A DNA stretch of 64,000 nucleotides, from positions 24,004-88,003 of the forward strand of contig UQFN01000007.1 in assembly GCA_900540365.1 (NCBI GenBank), in the 5' to 3' direction. Each line of letters starts with the position of its first letter. Within the stretch, counting starts at the first letter, position 1. A model generated the notes under the pieces. The model did no database searches. It was not told where the DNA came from and saw nothing but the letters and a program-made list of their open reading frames with translations. A program made the position numbers and the translations under genes. This document shows, piece by piece, positions 36,461 through 45,779 of this stretch. The DNA comes from an uncultured Mollicutes bacterium (GTDB taxonomy: Bacteria; Bacillota_I; Bacilli_A; RFN20; CAG-826).

Positions 36461-37780
36461 ATGAAAGGAATTTATTTAGCAATCGATTTAGGAGCATCAA
36501 GTGGTCGTCATATTGTAGGCTATAAAAATGAAAATGATGAATTAATTTTAGATGAAGTATATCGTTTTAAAAATTCATATGAAATTATTAATAACCACAG
36601 AGTATGGAATATTGATTATCTCTTTAAACAAATTAAATTAGGAATAAAAGAAGCGCTTAAAAAATATCATCAAATAACTTCATTATCTATTGATACTTGG
36701 GGAGTCGATTATGTTTTATTAAAAAATAATAAAGAAATTTATCCAGCTTATTGTTATAGAGATGAAAGAACAAAAGCAGTAATTAATCAAGTTCATAGTC
36801 TAATACCTTTTAAAGAACTTTATAAAATTACTGGAACTCAATTTCAAGAATTTAATACTATTTACCAATTATATGAAGATTTAATTAGTGGAAGATTAAA
36901 TAATTCAGATGAATTTTTAATGTTACCTGAATATTTTATCTATAAATTAACAAACATTAAGGTTAGAGAATATACTAACGCCTCAACTACAGGACTATTT
37001 GATATAAATAAAAAATCTTTTAGCAAAGAAATTATTTCAAGATTAGGTTTTAATGATAAATTATTTAATAAAGTTAATTATCCTGGAGAAGATGTTGGTT
37101 ATTTAAAAGAAGATATTGCTAAAGAAGTGGGGGGAAATATTTTAGTTAAATTATGTGCCACCCATGATACAGCCAGTGCAATCGAAGGTATTTCACTTAA
37201 TAAATATGTACCTTATATATCAAGCGGAACTTGGTCTTTACTTGGAGTTAAACTTGATAAACCAATAACAAGTGAAAAAGCTTTGAAATTTAATTATTCA
37301 AATGAACTTGGCCCAACATATGTTCGTTTTCAAAAAAATATTATGGGATTATGGATTATTCAAAATCTGTCTAAAGAATATAATATTGATTTTATAAATT
37401 TAGTTAACCTAGCTAGAAAATCAAGTTATAAAGAAATTTTTGATGTAAATGATAGTGTATTTTTATCTTCTAATAATATGGATCAAGAAATTAAAAATTA
37501 TTTTATTAAACATAATAAAATTGTACCTTGTTCAAAAGAAGATGTTATTAACTCTGCTCTTCATTCTTTAGCCTATTCTTATAAAGTTGCTATTATGGAA
37601 TTAGAAGAAATTACCTCTAATAACTATAAAGAAATTTATATTATAGGTGGAGGAGCCAAAAATAAATATTTAAATGAATTAACTTCATTTTATACATCTA
37701 AAAAGATTATTGCTTTAGAAATAGAAGCTTCATCAATAGGAAATTTACTAGTACAAATGGGAGGAAAAACTAATGAATAA
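36461..37780 (+). CDS. rhaB: Rhamnulokinase
   Basis: A 439-residue FGGY kinase opening with LAIDLGASSGRHIVG (residues 5-19), the RhaB form of the phosphate loop. Rhamnulokinase hallmarks follow: SIDTWGVDYVLL (about 74-85), YCYRDERT, GTQFQEFNTIYQL (about 125-137), ATHDTASA, SSGTWSLLG (about 259-267) and IIGGGAKNKYLNELT. It phosphorylates L-rhamnulose at C1. Length fits (E. coli about 489, Firmicutes about 470), slightly short. First gene of rhaB-rhaA-rhaD; the last 8 nt overlap rhaA. Confidence 0.94.
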   Translation: MKGIYLAIDLGASSGRHIVGYKNENDELILDEVYRFKNSYEIINNHRVWNIDYLFKQIKLGIKEALKKYHQITSLSIDTWGVDYVLLKNNKEIYPAYCYRDERTKAVINQVHSLIPFKELYKITGTQFQEFNTIYQLYEDLISGRLNNSDEFLMLPEYFIYKLTNIKVREYTNASTTGLFDINKKSFSKEIISRLGFNDKLFNKVNYPGEDVGYLKEDIAKEVGGNILVKLCATHDTASAIEGISLNKYVPYISSGTWSLLGVKLDKPITSEKALKFNYSNELGPTYVRFQKNIMGLWIIQNLSKEYNIDFINLVNLARKSSYKEIFDVNDSVFLSSNNMDQEIKNYFIKHNKIVPCSKEDVINSALHSLAYSYKVAIMELEEITSNNYKEIYIIGGGAKNKYLNELTSFYTSKKIIALEIEASSIGNLLVQMGGKTNE

Positions 37781-39008
37781 ACAAACTATTGAAACTTATA
37801 AAAAGTACGGAATTAATGTAAAAAACGTCTTAAAGTCAATTAAAAAAATAAAAATCAGTATTCATTGTTGGCAACTTGATGATGTTAATGGATTTGAAAA
37901 TTCAGGTCCTTTAACTGGAGGAATTCAATCAACTGGTAACTATCCTTATAGAGCTAATAATTTTGAAGAATTAACTTCAGATTTAGATAAAGCTTTAAGT
38001 TATATTCCAGGAACTAAAAAAATTAATTTACACGCTTCCTATCAATCAGATGATGTTGTTGATAGAAAAGATATTTCACCTAAACAATTTGTTAGATGGG
38101 TAGAATATGCTAAAGAAAGAAATTTAGGTCTTGATTTTAATCCTACAATTTTTGCTAGTGATAAATTAGTTGATGGATTAAGCTTATCATCTCCAAATAA
38201 AGAAGTTAGAGATTATTGGATAACTCATTGTATTAATTCAATTAAAGTTAGTGAATATTTTGCTAGTGAACTAAATCAAAAATCACTTTGTAATATTTGG
38301 ATTCCTGATGGATTTAAAGAAGTTCCTAGTGATCGATATACTCCACGTTTAAGATTAAAAGAATCATTAGATGAAATTCTTTCTTATAAGTATGATAAAA
38401 ATAAGGTTGATATCTCAGTAGAATCTAAAGTTTTTGGGATTGGAGTAGAATCCTTTACAGTTGGTAGTCATGAGTTTTATATGAACTATGCTGCTAAAAA
38501 TAATATTTTATGTTTATTAGATACTGGACACTTTCATCCTACAGAAAATGTAGCTGATAAGATTTCTTCTTTATTGTTATTTAATAAGAAACTTGCACTA
38601 CATATTTCTCGACCAGTTAGATGGGATAGTGATCATGTTTTAAAACTTAATGATGATCTTCAAGAAGTTTGTGATGAACTTGTTAAATGTAATGCACTTG
38701 ATAGAACTTACATAGGCCTTGATTATTTTGATGCTTCTATAAATAGAATAGCTGCTTTAGTAATTGGAGCAAGAAATGTTGAAAAAGCTTTATTAAGAAG
38801 TTTATTAACACCATGGAATTTATTAAAAGAAGCTCAAGATAATGGTGATCATACCCTTACACTTGCTTTACAAGAAGAAATTAAAACTTTACCTTGGCAA
38901 GATGTTTGGAACGAATATTGTAAACAAGAAAATGTAATGGATGAAAATGAGTGGTTTAATGATTTAAGAAAATACGAAAAAGAAATTTTAAGTAAGAGAG
39001 GTAATTGA
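37773..39008 (+). CDS. rhaA: L-rhamnose isomerase
   Basis: A 411-residue TIM-barrel isomerase converting L-rhamnose to L-rhamnulose. Diagnostic segments are SIHCWQLDDVNGFE (about 29-42), GGIQSTGNYPYRA, LHASYQ, GLDFNPT, WIPDGFKEVPSDRYTPR, VESKVFGIGVESFTVGSHEF, LDTGHFHPTENVADKI and HISRPVRWDSDHV, carrying the Mn-binding Glu, Asp and His residues. The start overlaps rhaB by 8 nt with GGAGG just upstream. Length matches the family (about 415-420). Confidence 0.97.
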   Translation: MNKQTIETYKKYGINVKNVLKSIKKIKISIHCWQLDDVNGFENSGPLTGGIQSTGNYPYRANNFEELTSDLDKALSYIPGTKKINLHASYQSDDVVDRKDISPKQFVRWVEYAKERNLGLDFNPTIFASDKLVDGLSLSSPNKEVRDYWITHCINSIKVSEYFASELNQKSLCNIWIPDGFKEVPSDRYTPRLRLKESLDEILSYKYDKNKVDISVESKVFGIGVESFTVGSHEFYMNYAAKNNILCLLDTGHFHPTENVADKISSLLLFNKKLALHISRPVRWDSDHVLKLNDDLQEVCDELVKCNALDRTYIGLDYFDASINRIAALVIGARNVEKALLRSLLTPWNLLKEAQDNGDHTLTLALQEEIKTLPWQDVWNEYCKQENVMDENEWFNDLRKYEKEILSKRGN

Positions 39009-39009
39009 G

Positions 39010-39798
39010 ATGGAATTTATTAATGAAATTGTAGATATTTTAGATTTACTTTATAAACATGGATGGGATGAAAGAAATGGCGGAAATCTTTCTTATTTAT
39101 TAACTGAAAATGAAATTGATGAAGTAAAAGATTTTAAAGTTAATAGAACAATAACTACATCATTTGATATGCATGATTTAATTGGAAAGTATTTTGTTGT
39201 AACTGGAACTGGAAAATATTTTAAAAATTGTAAGAAAGATCCTGAACATAATCTAGGAATTATTAAAATTTTAAATGACCATGAATATGGAATTGTTTAT
39301 GGTTTTTTAAATGAAGGGAAACCAACATCCGAATTATCAACTCATTTAAAATCACATATTGAACGTTTAAAAGTTAATCCAAAACATAAAGTTGTTATTC
39401 ATTGTCACACTACAAATATTATTTGCATGAGTCACATCTTAGAATTAAATGAAAATCTTTGGACTGAAATTTTATGGAAAATGCAAACTGAATCAATTGT
39501 TGTTTTCCCTGAGGGAGTAGGAGTTTTACCTTGGATTCTTTGTGGCGGAGATGAGATTGGAGATGCTACAGCTGTTAAGATGAAAAAATATCGTTCAGTC
39601 GTTTGGGCGCAACATGGAATTTTCTGTACTGGTGAAAGTTTAGATGAAACATTTGGCTTAATCGAAACTATTGAAAAAGCTGCTGAGATTTATCTTAAAA
39701 TATGTGATAAAAAGATTGTTCAATCCATCAGTAATGATAATTTAAAAGAAATTGCTAAAGCTTTTAAGATTGATTATAAAAAAGGAATAATTGATTAA
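39010..39798 (+). CDS. rhaD: Rhamnulose-1-phosphate aldolase
   Basis: A 262-residue class II aldolase/adducin-family enzyme that cleaves L-rhamnulose 1-phosphate to DHAP and L-lactaldehyde. GWDERNGGNLS (about 19-29) is the RhaD opening motif. PTSELSTHLKSH carries the catalytic Glu, IHCHTTN the first zinc histidines, and WAQHGIF the third. It starts 1 nt after the rhaA stop. No lactaldehyde reductase or dehydrogenase lies nearby, so L-lactaldehyde is handled elsewhere. Confidence 0.95.
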   Translation: MEFINEIVDILDLLYKHGWDERNGGNLSYLLTENEIDEVKDFKVNRTITTSFDMHDLIGKYFVVTGTGKYFKNCKKDPEHNLGIIKILNDHEYGIVYGFLNEGKPTSELSTHLKSHIERLKVNPKHKVVIHCHTTNIICMSHILELNENLWTEILWKMQTESIVVFPEGVGVLPWILCGGDEIGDATAVKMKKYRSVVWAQHGIFCTGESLDETFGLIETIEKAAEIYLKICDKKIVQSISNDNLKEIAKAFKIDYKKGIID

Positions 39799-39925
39799 AT
39801 TTTTAAATTTCATCCTAGTTTTAAACACTTTTTATATAAAATAAAGACTTTTTTGAATATTTTTAATTCTTTTAAATTAAAATAACTTATAAATAATGTT
39901 ATTATTTATAAAAAGGATTTTTATT

Positions 39926-41110
39926 ATGAAAAAAGAAAAGAAACCACAAACTACAGGTAAGAAAATATTAAAAGGTATTTTATTTTCGTTGTTAGGTGTT
40001 TTATGTGTCTGTGTTTTAGTTGCGGGTTCATATGTACTTTATGTTGTTATTGATTATAATCGTCTAGATGACAATATAACTTTAGAAGTTAATAGTAACG
40101 CTACTAAAGAAGAAGTTGAAACTAATTCAATATTAACAGTTACAACATTAAATTATGGATTTGGTGCTTATAGTGATGAATATAGTTTCTTTATGGATTC
40201 AGGATATTTAGAAGATGGAACCAAAGTCCATGGAAAATATGGAAAAGCAATTTCGTATGATGATGCGCTTGCTAATACTAAAGGCTGTATTAACATTGCC
40301 TCTTCTTTAGAAAGTGATTTTTATTTATTTCAAGAAATAGATCTTGATAGTGATCGTTGTTATCACATTAATCAAAATGATTATATCTTAGAAGAATTTA
40401 CTAATTTTGATTCAACATTTGCAATTAATTTTCATAGTGCATATTTATTTTATCCCTTTAATGATCCACATGGTAAAACAACAGCAGGTTTATCAACTTT
40501 AAGTAGTTATAAAATTGAATCAGCAACTAGAAAAAGATACACAATAAGTGATGGTTTTGATAAATATTTAGATTTAGATAGATGCTTTAGTGTCAATAGA
40601 ATTAAAACCGATAACGATAAAGAATTAGTTTTAATTAATTCTCATATGAGTGCGTATGATGAAGGTGGAGTAATAAGAAATAAACAATTAAATGAACTTA
40701 ATTTATTTATGCTTGAAGAAGTTAATAAAGGTAATTATGTTGTTTGTGGTGGAGACTTTAATCATGACTTATTAAGTAATAATCCACTTTATCCTCAATT
40801 TAATAAAGAAAATTTCCCATTTAAAGAAATGATTAAACAACATAAGCCAGACTGGATTAATTATATGTTTAGTGAAGATGGCGAAACTATTTTAGATGAT
40901 GAATTTAGTGTTTATGGAGGAGCTAATGAACCTTCTTGCAGAGGATGTGAAATACCTTGGACTAGAGGTTATAATTTTGTTACTCCAGTCGATGGATTTA
41001 TTACTTCAAATAATGTTGAAGTTATTGATGTAGTTACAACTAAGGTTGGAGAAAATGGCTTTGAATTCTCTGATCATCAACCAGTAACTTTATCATTTAA
41101 ACTCTTATAA
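39926..41110 (+). CDS. Membrane-anchored endonuclease/exonuclease/phosphatase-family protein
   Basis: A 394-residue protein with one N-terminal membrane anchor (about residues 14-40) and an extracellular EEP domain. Visible motifs are TTLNYGFGAYSDEYSF, FQEIDLDSDRCY (metal-binding Glu), VLINSHMSAYDEGG, CGGDFNHDLL (Asp/Asn pair) and FSDHQPVTLSF (catalytic SDH). EEP proteins hydrolyse phosphodiester or phosphomonoester bonds in nucleic acids, inositol phosphates or sphingolipids; the target here is unknown. The start at 39926 is preferred to an in-frame ATG at 39896 because AAAAGGA lies 9 nt upstream and the lysine-rich start fits a membrane-anchor N-terminus. Confidence 0.82.
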   Translation: MKKEKKPQTTGKKILKGILFSLLGVLCVCVLVAGSYVLYVVIDYNRLDDNITLEVNSNATKEEVETNSILTVTTLNYGFGAYSDEYSFFMDSGYLEDGTKVHGKYGKAISYDDALANTKGCINIASSLESDFYLFQEIDLDSDRCYHINQNDYILEEFTNFDSTFAINFHSAYLFYPFNDPHGKTTAGLSTLSSYKIESATRKRYTISDGFDKYLDLDRCFSVNRIKTDNDKELVLINSHMSAYDEGGVIRNKQLNELNLFMLEEVNKGNYVVCGGDFNHDLLSNNPLYPQFNKENFPFKEMIKQHKPDWINYMFSEDGETILDDEFSVYGGANEPSCRGCEIPWTRGYNFVTPVDGFITSNNVEVIDVVTTKVGENGFEFSDHQPVTLSFKLL

Positions 41111-41119
41111 AAGAAAAAA

Positions 41120-41143
41120 ACCTTGCTAATCTAAGGTATTTTT
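41120..41143 (+). terminator. Weak Rho-independent terminator after the EEP gene
   Basis: ACCTT and AAGGT pair around a 7-8 nt loop, followed by a T-rich tail, just before the next gene. Confidence 0.5.
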
Positions 41144-41152
41144 AGGAAATTT

Positions 41153-41524
41153 ATGGAAACAGGTATTAAAAAAGAAAAGTATTTTATTGTTAAAGAAACT
41201 GAAAGCGCAAAGGATATGGGTAGCGGAGACTTAGAAGTTTTAGCAACTCCAATTCTAGTTGCTTATTTTGAAAATGTTTCAAAAGATTTAGTTACTCCAT
41301 ATTTAACTGAAGGAGATACTACTGTTGGAATTAATATTAACATAAATCATTTGGCTCCTTCAAAAATCGGAAATCAAATTTTAATAAAAGCCGAACTTAT
41401 TGAAATTAATAAAAGAATTTTAACTTTTAAATTAGAAGCTTTTGATAAGGACATTTTAATAGGTGAAGGAACTCATAAAAGATGTATTGTAAATATAAAT
41501 AAATTTTTAGGAAAATTAAATTAA
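41153..41524 (+). CDS. Hotdog-fold thioesterase, FlK-like
   Basis: A 123-residue single-domain hotdog protein. PILVAYFENVSKDLVTPYLTEGDTTVGINI (about 37-66, in blocks VAYFENVS and EGDTTVG) followed by NHLAPSKIG is the pattern of the FlK/PaaI-like group, where Thr, Glu and His act on acyl-CoA thioesters. Substrate unknown; it may clear unwanted acyl-CoAs. It ends on the base where ispH starts, so it is transcribed with ispH-uppS. Confidence 0.75.
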   Translation: METGIKKEKYFIVKETESAKDMGSGDLEVLATPILVAYFENVSKDLVTPYLTEGDTTVGINININHLAPSKIGNQILIKAELIEINKRILTFKLEAFDKDILIGEGTHKRCIVNINKFLGKLN

Positions 41525-42393
41525 TGAAAATAGATATTATTCAACCTTCAGGATATTGTTTTGGAGTAATGAACGCTATTAACGAAGCTATAAAAATTAA
41601 AGAAAATTATCCTTTTAATAATGTTTATGTTTTAGGTGAACTTGTTCATAACGAAGATGTAATTAGTTTTCTAAATAATCATGATATTCATACATTAGTT
41701 GTTAATAATAACGAAGAAGAAATTTTAAAAAAATTAAATACTAATGATATTTTAATTTTCTCCGCGCATGGTCATGATGAAAAATTAAATGAATTATTAA
41801 AAAATAAAAATATAACCTTTTTTGATACTACTTGTAAAAACGTAAGAAAAAATCTTGATTTAATAAAAGAAAATATCGATAAAGGAATAATTTATATTGG
41901 AAAAGAAAATCATGCTGAAACTAAAGCAGCAATTTCAATATCAAATAAAGTTATTTTATATGATTTAGATAAAGGTTTAGATTTTTCAAAAATTACTTTT
42001 AAAGAACCAATTATTATTAATCAAACTACTTTATCATTTTTAGAATTAAATAATATTCATAAAGAAATTTTAGAAAATATTCCAAAAGCAAACATTATTG
42101 ATGAAATTTGTCCAGTCACTAGAATTAGACAAGAAAATATAATAAATTTAAAAAAAGATTATGATTTATTAATAATTATAGGTTCAAAAACTTCAAGTAA
42201 TACGAATAAACTTTATGAATTAGCTTTAAAATATCATCAAAACAAAAAAGTTGTTATGATTGGAAGTAAAAAAGATTTATCTAATTTTGATTTATCAAAT
42301 TATCAACATGTGGCTATTTTTAGTGGAACATCAACCCCTGATGAAATTATTAATGAAGTAAAACAATATTTAGAAGAGGAATATTCTTTATGA
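41524..42393 (+). CDS. ispH: 4-hydroxy-3-methylbut-2-enyl diphosphate reductase
   Basis: A 289-residue Fe-S enzyme, the last step of the methylerythritol phosphate pathway, producing IPP and DMAPP. The three cluster-ligating cysteines are visible: SGYCFGV (C12), DTTCKNV (about 100) and DEICPVTRIRQ (about 199). Substrate residues appear in VLGELVHNEDV, HAET, SKTSSNTNKL and SGTSTPDEII. The opening motif differs mildly from the common RGFCAGV. It overlaps uppS by 4 nt (ATGA). Confidence 0.93.
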   Translation: MKIDIIQPSGYCFGVMNAINEAIKIKENYPFNNVYVLGELVHNEDVISFLNNHDIHTLVVNNNEEEILKKLNTNDILIFSAHGHDEKLNELLKNKNITFFDTTCKNVRKNLDLIKENIDKGIIYIGKENHAETKAAISISNKVILYDLDKGLDFSKITFKEPIIINQTTLSFLELNNIHKEILENIPKANIIDEICPVTRIRQENIINLKKDYDLLIIIGSKTSSNTNKLYELALKYHQNKKVVMIGSKKDLSNFDLSNYQHVAIFSGTSTPDEIINEVKQYLEEEYSL

Positions 42394-43115
42394 AAGAAGA
42401 TTTTAAATTAACAAAGAAATTAGATCATTTAGCAGTAATTATGGATGGAAATGGAAGATGGGCAAAAAAAAGAAATCTTCCTCGTACTTTAGGACATAAA
42501 GAAGGTTGTAAAAGAATTGTTGAAATTTTTGATTTATGTAAAGAATTTAATATTAAAGTTTTTACTTTATATGCTTTTAGTACAGAAAATTGGAATCGTC
42601 CTAAAGAAGAAATAGATTGTTTATTTTCATATTTAATTGATTTTTTTAATGAAAATATAAATAAATTTATAAAAGAAGGTGTTAGAGTTCAACATATGGG
42701 TGAACTTGACCGACTTCCTAAAAATATTCAAGAATGCCTTTTAGATGCTATTAATAAAACTAAAAATAATGATAAATATGTTTTTAACATTTGTTTAAAT
42801 TATGGATCTCGTCAAGAAATAGTTCGAGCAACTAAAAAAATAGTAGATGATGTTAAGACTAATAAATTAGATATTAATAATCTTGATACAAATATGTTTT
42901 ATAAATATTTAGATAGTGGAAATTTACCTGAAGTTGATTTAATGATTAGAACAAGTGGTGAATGTCGTTTATCAAATTATTTATTATATCAATTAGCTTA
43001 TAGTGAATTTATATTTACACCAACATATTGGCCAGATTTTAAAAAAGAAGAATTTATTAATTGTTTAAAGGAATATTGCTTACGTGATCGTAGGTTTGGA
43101 AGTATTAAAGAATAG
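42390..43115 (+). CDS. uppS: Isoprenyl transferase (undecaprenyl diphosphate synthase)
   Basis: A 241-residue cis-prenyltransferase making the lipid carrier for cell-wall and glycan synthesis. AVIMDGNGRWAKKRNLPR (about 15-32) carries the catalytic Asp. TLYAFSTENWNRP, NICLNYGSRQEI, DLMIRTSGECRLSNYLL and the C-terminal FTPTYWPDF complete the family pattern. The ATG overlaps the ispH stop, giving translational coupling. The 3' end overlaps convergent dxs by 11 nt. Confidence 0.96.
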   Translation: MKEDFKLTKKLDHLAVIMDGNGRWAKKRNLPRTLGHKEGCKRIVEIFDLCKEFNIKVFTLYAFSTENWNRPKEEIDCLFSYLIDFFNENINKFIKEGVRVQHMGELDRLPKNIQECLLDAINKTKNNDKYVFNICLNYGSRQEIVRATKKIVDDVKTNKLDINNLDTNMFYKYLDSGNLPEVDLMIRTSGECRLSNYLLYQLAYSEFIFTPTYWPDFKKEEFINCLKEYCLRDRRFGSIKE

Positions 43116-44961
43116 AGTTTATTAAATTATTTAAACTTTCTAAATCAACTTGACATCTTTTTTCTTGTTCTAAAATTGTACCTTTATCAATAAAACTTGA
43201 TTCAATCGCACAAATTTTTACTTTTCCTTGATAATTTAATTCGTTTAATTTTGCAAGAAGATGATATGAAAAACCATCTTTAATAGCATAAGGATCATAA
43301 ACAATAATATTCTTATAATTTAATAATTTGTTTAATATATCTAGATCAAATGGTTTTTGGAAAATTGCATTTATAATTGTAATTTCATTATCTTTAAACA
43401 TTTCTAACAGACTATTTATTTTTGGTCCAAATGAAATTAAAGCTAAATTATTTATGTTACTTTCTTTTTCAATAATCCATTTACCAAATGTTATATTTAT
43501 TTCACTATTATCTTTTAAAGCAGTTCCGCTAGGAATTCTAATTGCAAAAGGATGATTAATTTTTTTAGATAAATTAAATAAGGCTTTGGCTTCCGCTTTA
43601 TCTTTAGCCATTGTAATAACAAAATTTGGTAAAGACATTAATAAAGATTCATCAAAAATTCCTTGATGAGTTTCTCCATCTGACCCAACTAAGCCTGCAC
43701 GATCAATTAATAAAGTTAAAGGAATGTTCATTCTTGATACATCGTGATTTAGTTGATCATATGCTCTTTGTAAAAAAGTACTATAAATTGAAATATAAGC
43801 TTTAGAAGAAGTTAATCCATAACCTGCACCAAACATGAAAGCATGTTCTTCAGCAATACCTACATCAAATGTTTGTGTTTTATATTTTTTAAATAAAGGT
43901 GATAATTCACTTCCAACTAAAGTACTAGGATTAATTAAAATGGCCTGTTTATTTTTATTTAATTCTTGATCCAATAATTCTTCATATATATGCGACCAAG
44001 TCTCTTCGTTTTCTTTAAGCGAATTTAATACTTTTCCTGAAGTAATATCAAAAGGTTTTACACTATGCCAGGAAGATACATTTCCATACTCACTTAACTT
44101 ATAACCTTTACCCTTAATAGTCGAAACATGAATTACTACACTTTGTTTAAGTTTTTTAGCTTTGTTAAAGGCTTCTTCCATTTCCTTAAAATCATAGCCA
44201 TCAACATTCCCAATATAACGGCAACCAAACATTTCAAATAAATTATTTTTTAAAACAAAGTTTTTAAAACTATTTTTTAATACACGAGTAAATTCATAAA
44301 TTTTTTCTAAAAATTTATTTTTGTGCATAAAATTACGATATTTTTCTTTAGATTTAAGATATTTTGAAGATAGTCTAATCGATTGGAACATATTATGAAG
44401 TGCACCAACAGGTTGAGATATTGACATATCGTTATCATTAATAATAATGATTATCTTATGATGAAAATCGTTAAGGTTATTTAATGCTTCCATTGCTAAG
44501 CCATTAGCAATGGAAGAATCTCCAATTAAACTTATTATTTCGTAATGTTCATTATTTAAATCACGTTTAAGAGCCATTCCCATTGCTGCACTAATCGTAG
44601 TAGAAGAATGTCCGGCTTCAAAATGATCATAGATTGATTCTTTTCTTTTAATAAATCCATCTACTCCATTTTCTTTTCTTAAATTATCTAAAGATCTTCC
44701 AGTTAAAATTTTATGTGTATAACATTGATGCCCAACATCAAATAATAATTTGTCTTGATCTAAATTAAAGGCCTTATGAATAGCAATAGTTAGTTCAACA
44801 ACTCCTAAATTAGAAGCTAAATGACCACCATTAACAGAACATTTTTCGATAATATATTTACGAATTGAATTAGCAAGATCGCTTAATTCGCTATTAGACA
44901 TTGACTTTAAATTTACTTTAGAAAATTCTTCGTATGTATATATATGTTTTTCTTTTTTCAT
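43105..44961 (-). CDS. dxs: 1-deoxy-D-xylulose-5-phosphate synthase
   Basis: A 618-residue thiamine-diphosphate enzyme, the first step of the MEP pathway. Motifs in order are GGHLASNLGVVELT, DVGHQCYTHKILTGR (about 75-89), FEAGHSSTTISAAMGMA, the ThDP motif GDSSIANGLAMEALNN...INDNDMSIS (about 147-181), EEHAFMFGAGYGL, RAGLVGSDGETHQG and a C-terminal transketolase domain. Length matches Dxs (about 620). It is antisense-overlapping with uppS at the 3' end, so the first and last plastid-type isoprenoid steps are neighbours on opposite strands. Confidence 0.96.
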   Translation of the reverse strand: MKKEKHIYTYEEFSKVNLKSMSNSELSDLANSIRKYIIEKCSVNGGHLASNLGVVELTIAIHKAFNLDQDKLLFDVGHQCYTHKILTGRSLDNLRKENGVDGFIKRKESIYDHFEAGHSSTTISAAMGMALKRDLNNEHYEIISLIGDSSIANGLAMEALNNLNDFHHKIIIIINDNDMSISQPVGALHNMFQSIRLSSKYLKSKEKYRNFMHKNKFLEKIYEFTRVLKNSFKNFVLKNNLFEMFGCRYIGNVDGYDFKEMEEAFNKAKKLKQSVVIHVSTIKGKGYKLSEYGNVSSWHSVKPFDITSGKVLNSLKENEETWSHIYEELLDQELNKNKQAILINPSTLVGSELSPLFKKYKTQTFDVGIAEEHAFMFGAGYGLTSSKAYISIYSTFLQRAYDQLNHDVSRMNIPLTLLIDRAGLVGSDGETHQGIFDESLLMSLPNFVITMAKDKAEAKALFNLSKKINHPFAIRIPSGTALKDNSEINITFGKWIIEKESNINNLALISFGPKINSLLEMFKDNEITIINAIFQKPFDLDILNKLLNYKNIIVYDPYAIKDGFSYHLLAKLNELNYQGKVKICAIESSFIDKGTILEQEKRCQVDLESLNNLINSIL

Positions 44962-44977
44962 TATCTTAATTTAAACA

Positions 44978-45001
44978 CTTCTTTATACATTTATAAAGAA
45001 G
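44978..45001. repeat. Perfect inverted repeat in the dxs/HAD divergent gap
   Basis: CTTCTTTATA and TATAAAGAAG form 10-bp arms around a CATT centre, 16 nt upstream of the dxs start. It could be an operator or a leader hairpin of dxs. Confidence 0.5.
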
Positions 45002-45044
45002 AATGATATATTAAAATAGCAACAATTAAGTTTTTATATTATAC

Positions 45045-45050
45045 TATTAT
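45045..45050 (+). promoter_or_regulatory. -10 element of the HAD gene with leaderless geometry
   Basis: TATTAT ends 7 nt before the ATG at 45057; no ribosome-binding site is present. An alternative TATACT lies at 45040-45045. Confidence 0.5.
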
Positions 45051-45056
45051 CTAATT

Positions 45057-45779
45057 ATGATTAAGGCGATTTTTTTTGATTTAGATGGAACTTTATTACC
45101 TCTTAACGAACGTAAGTTTGCAAAAATTTATTTTAAAACTTTATATAAAAAAGTTAAATTTCTAAAAATTTCTAAAATGAATTTTTTCAAAGCTTTATAT
45201 AAAGGAGCACTAGCTCAAGTTAAGAATGATGGAACAAGAACTAATGAAGAAGTATTTTGGGAAAGTATTAAAAATACTTTAGGAGTGGATTTATCTATAT
45301 ATAAAGATGTTTTAAATGAATATTATAATACTTCATATTTAAAAACTAAAAGGGCTACTAAACCATGTTCAGAATCTAAAAAAATAGTTGAGTTCTGTAG
45401 GGAAAATGGTTTAAAAACAATACTTTCAACTAATCCAATATTTCCTAGATTAGCAGTTTTAAATCGTATGAATTTTGTTAATTTAAAAGAAGAAGATTTT
45501 GATTATATAACAAATTATTCTAATAGTACTTGTTGTAAACCTAATTCATTATATTTCAAAAAATTGCTTGAAACTTTAAATTTAAAAGCAGAAGAAGTCA
45601 TTTTATTTGGTAATAACGAAATTGAAGATGCTAAATGTGCAAGGGAAGTTGGTATTAAATGTTATTTAATAGATCGTTGTTTAATTTCGCAAAATAAAAA
45701 GAAAGATATAACTTATCCAATTATAAAAATTGAGGAAGTAATTCCTACTATAAAAAAAGAGATTAGTCGTAATGACTAA
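45057..45779 (+). CDS. HAD-superfamily hydrolase
   Basis: A 240-residue phosphatase-like protein. Motif I is FFDLDGTLLPL (nucleophile D8, acid D10), motif II STNP (about 123-126), motif III lysine in TCCKPNSLYFKKL (about 161), and motif IV FGNNEIEDAKCAREVG. The helical cap between motifs I and II fits the C1-cap phosphoglycolate-phosphatase-like class. Substrate unknown. Its 3' end overlaps the convergent phosphofructokinase gene by 4 nt. Confidence 0.85.
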   Translation: MIKAIFFDLDGTLLPLNERKFAKIYFKTLYKKVKFLKISKMNFFKALYKGALAQVKNDGTRTNEEVFWESIKNTLGVDLSIYKDVLNEYYNTSYLKTKRATKPCSESKKIVEFCRENGLKTILSTNPIFPRLAVLNRMNFVNLKEEDFDYITNYSNSTCCKPNSLYFKKLLETLNLKAEEVILFGNNEIEDAKCAREVGIKCYLIDRCLISQNKKKDITYPIIKIEEVIPTIKKEISRND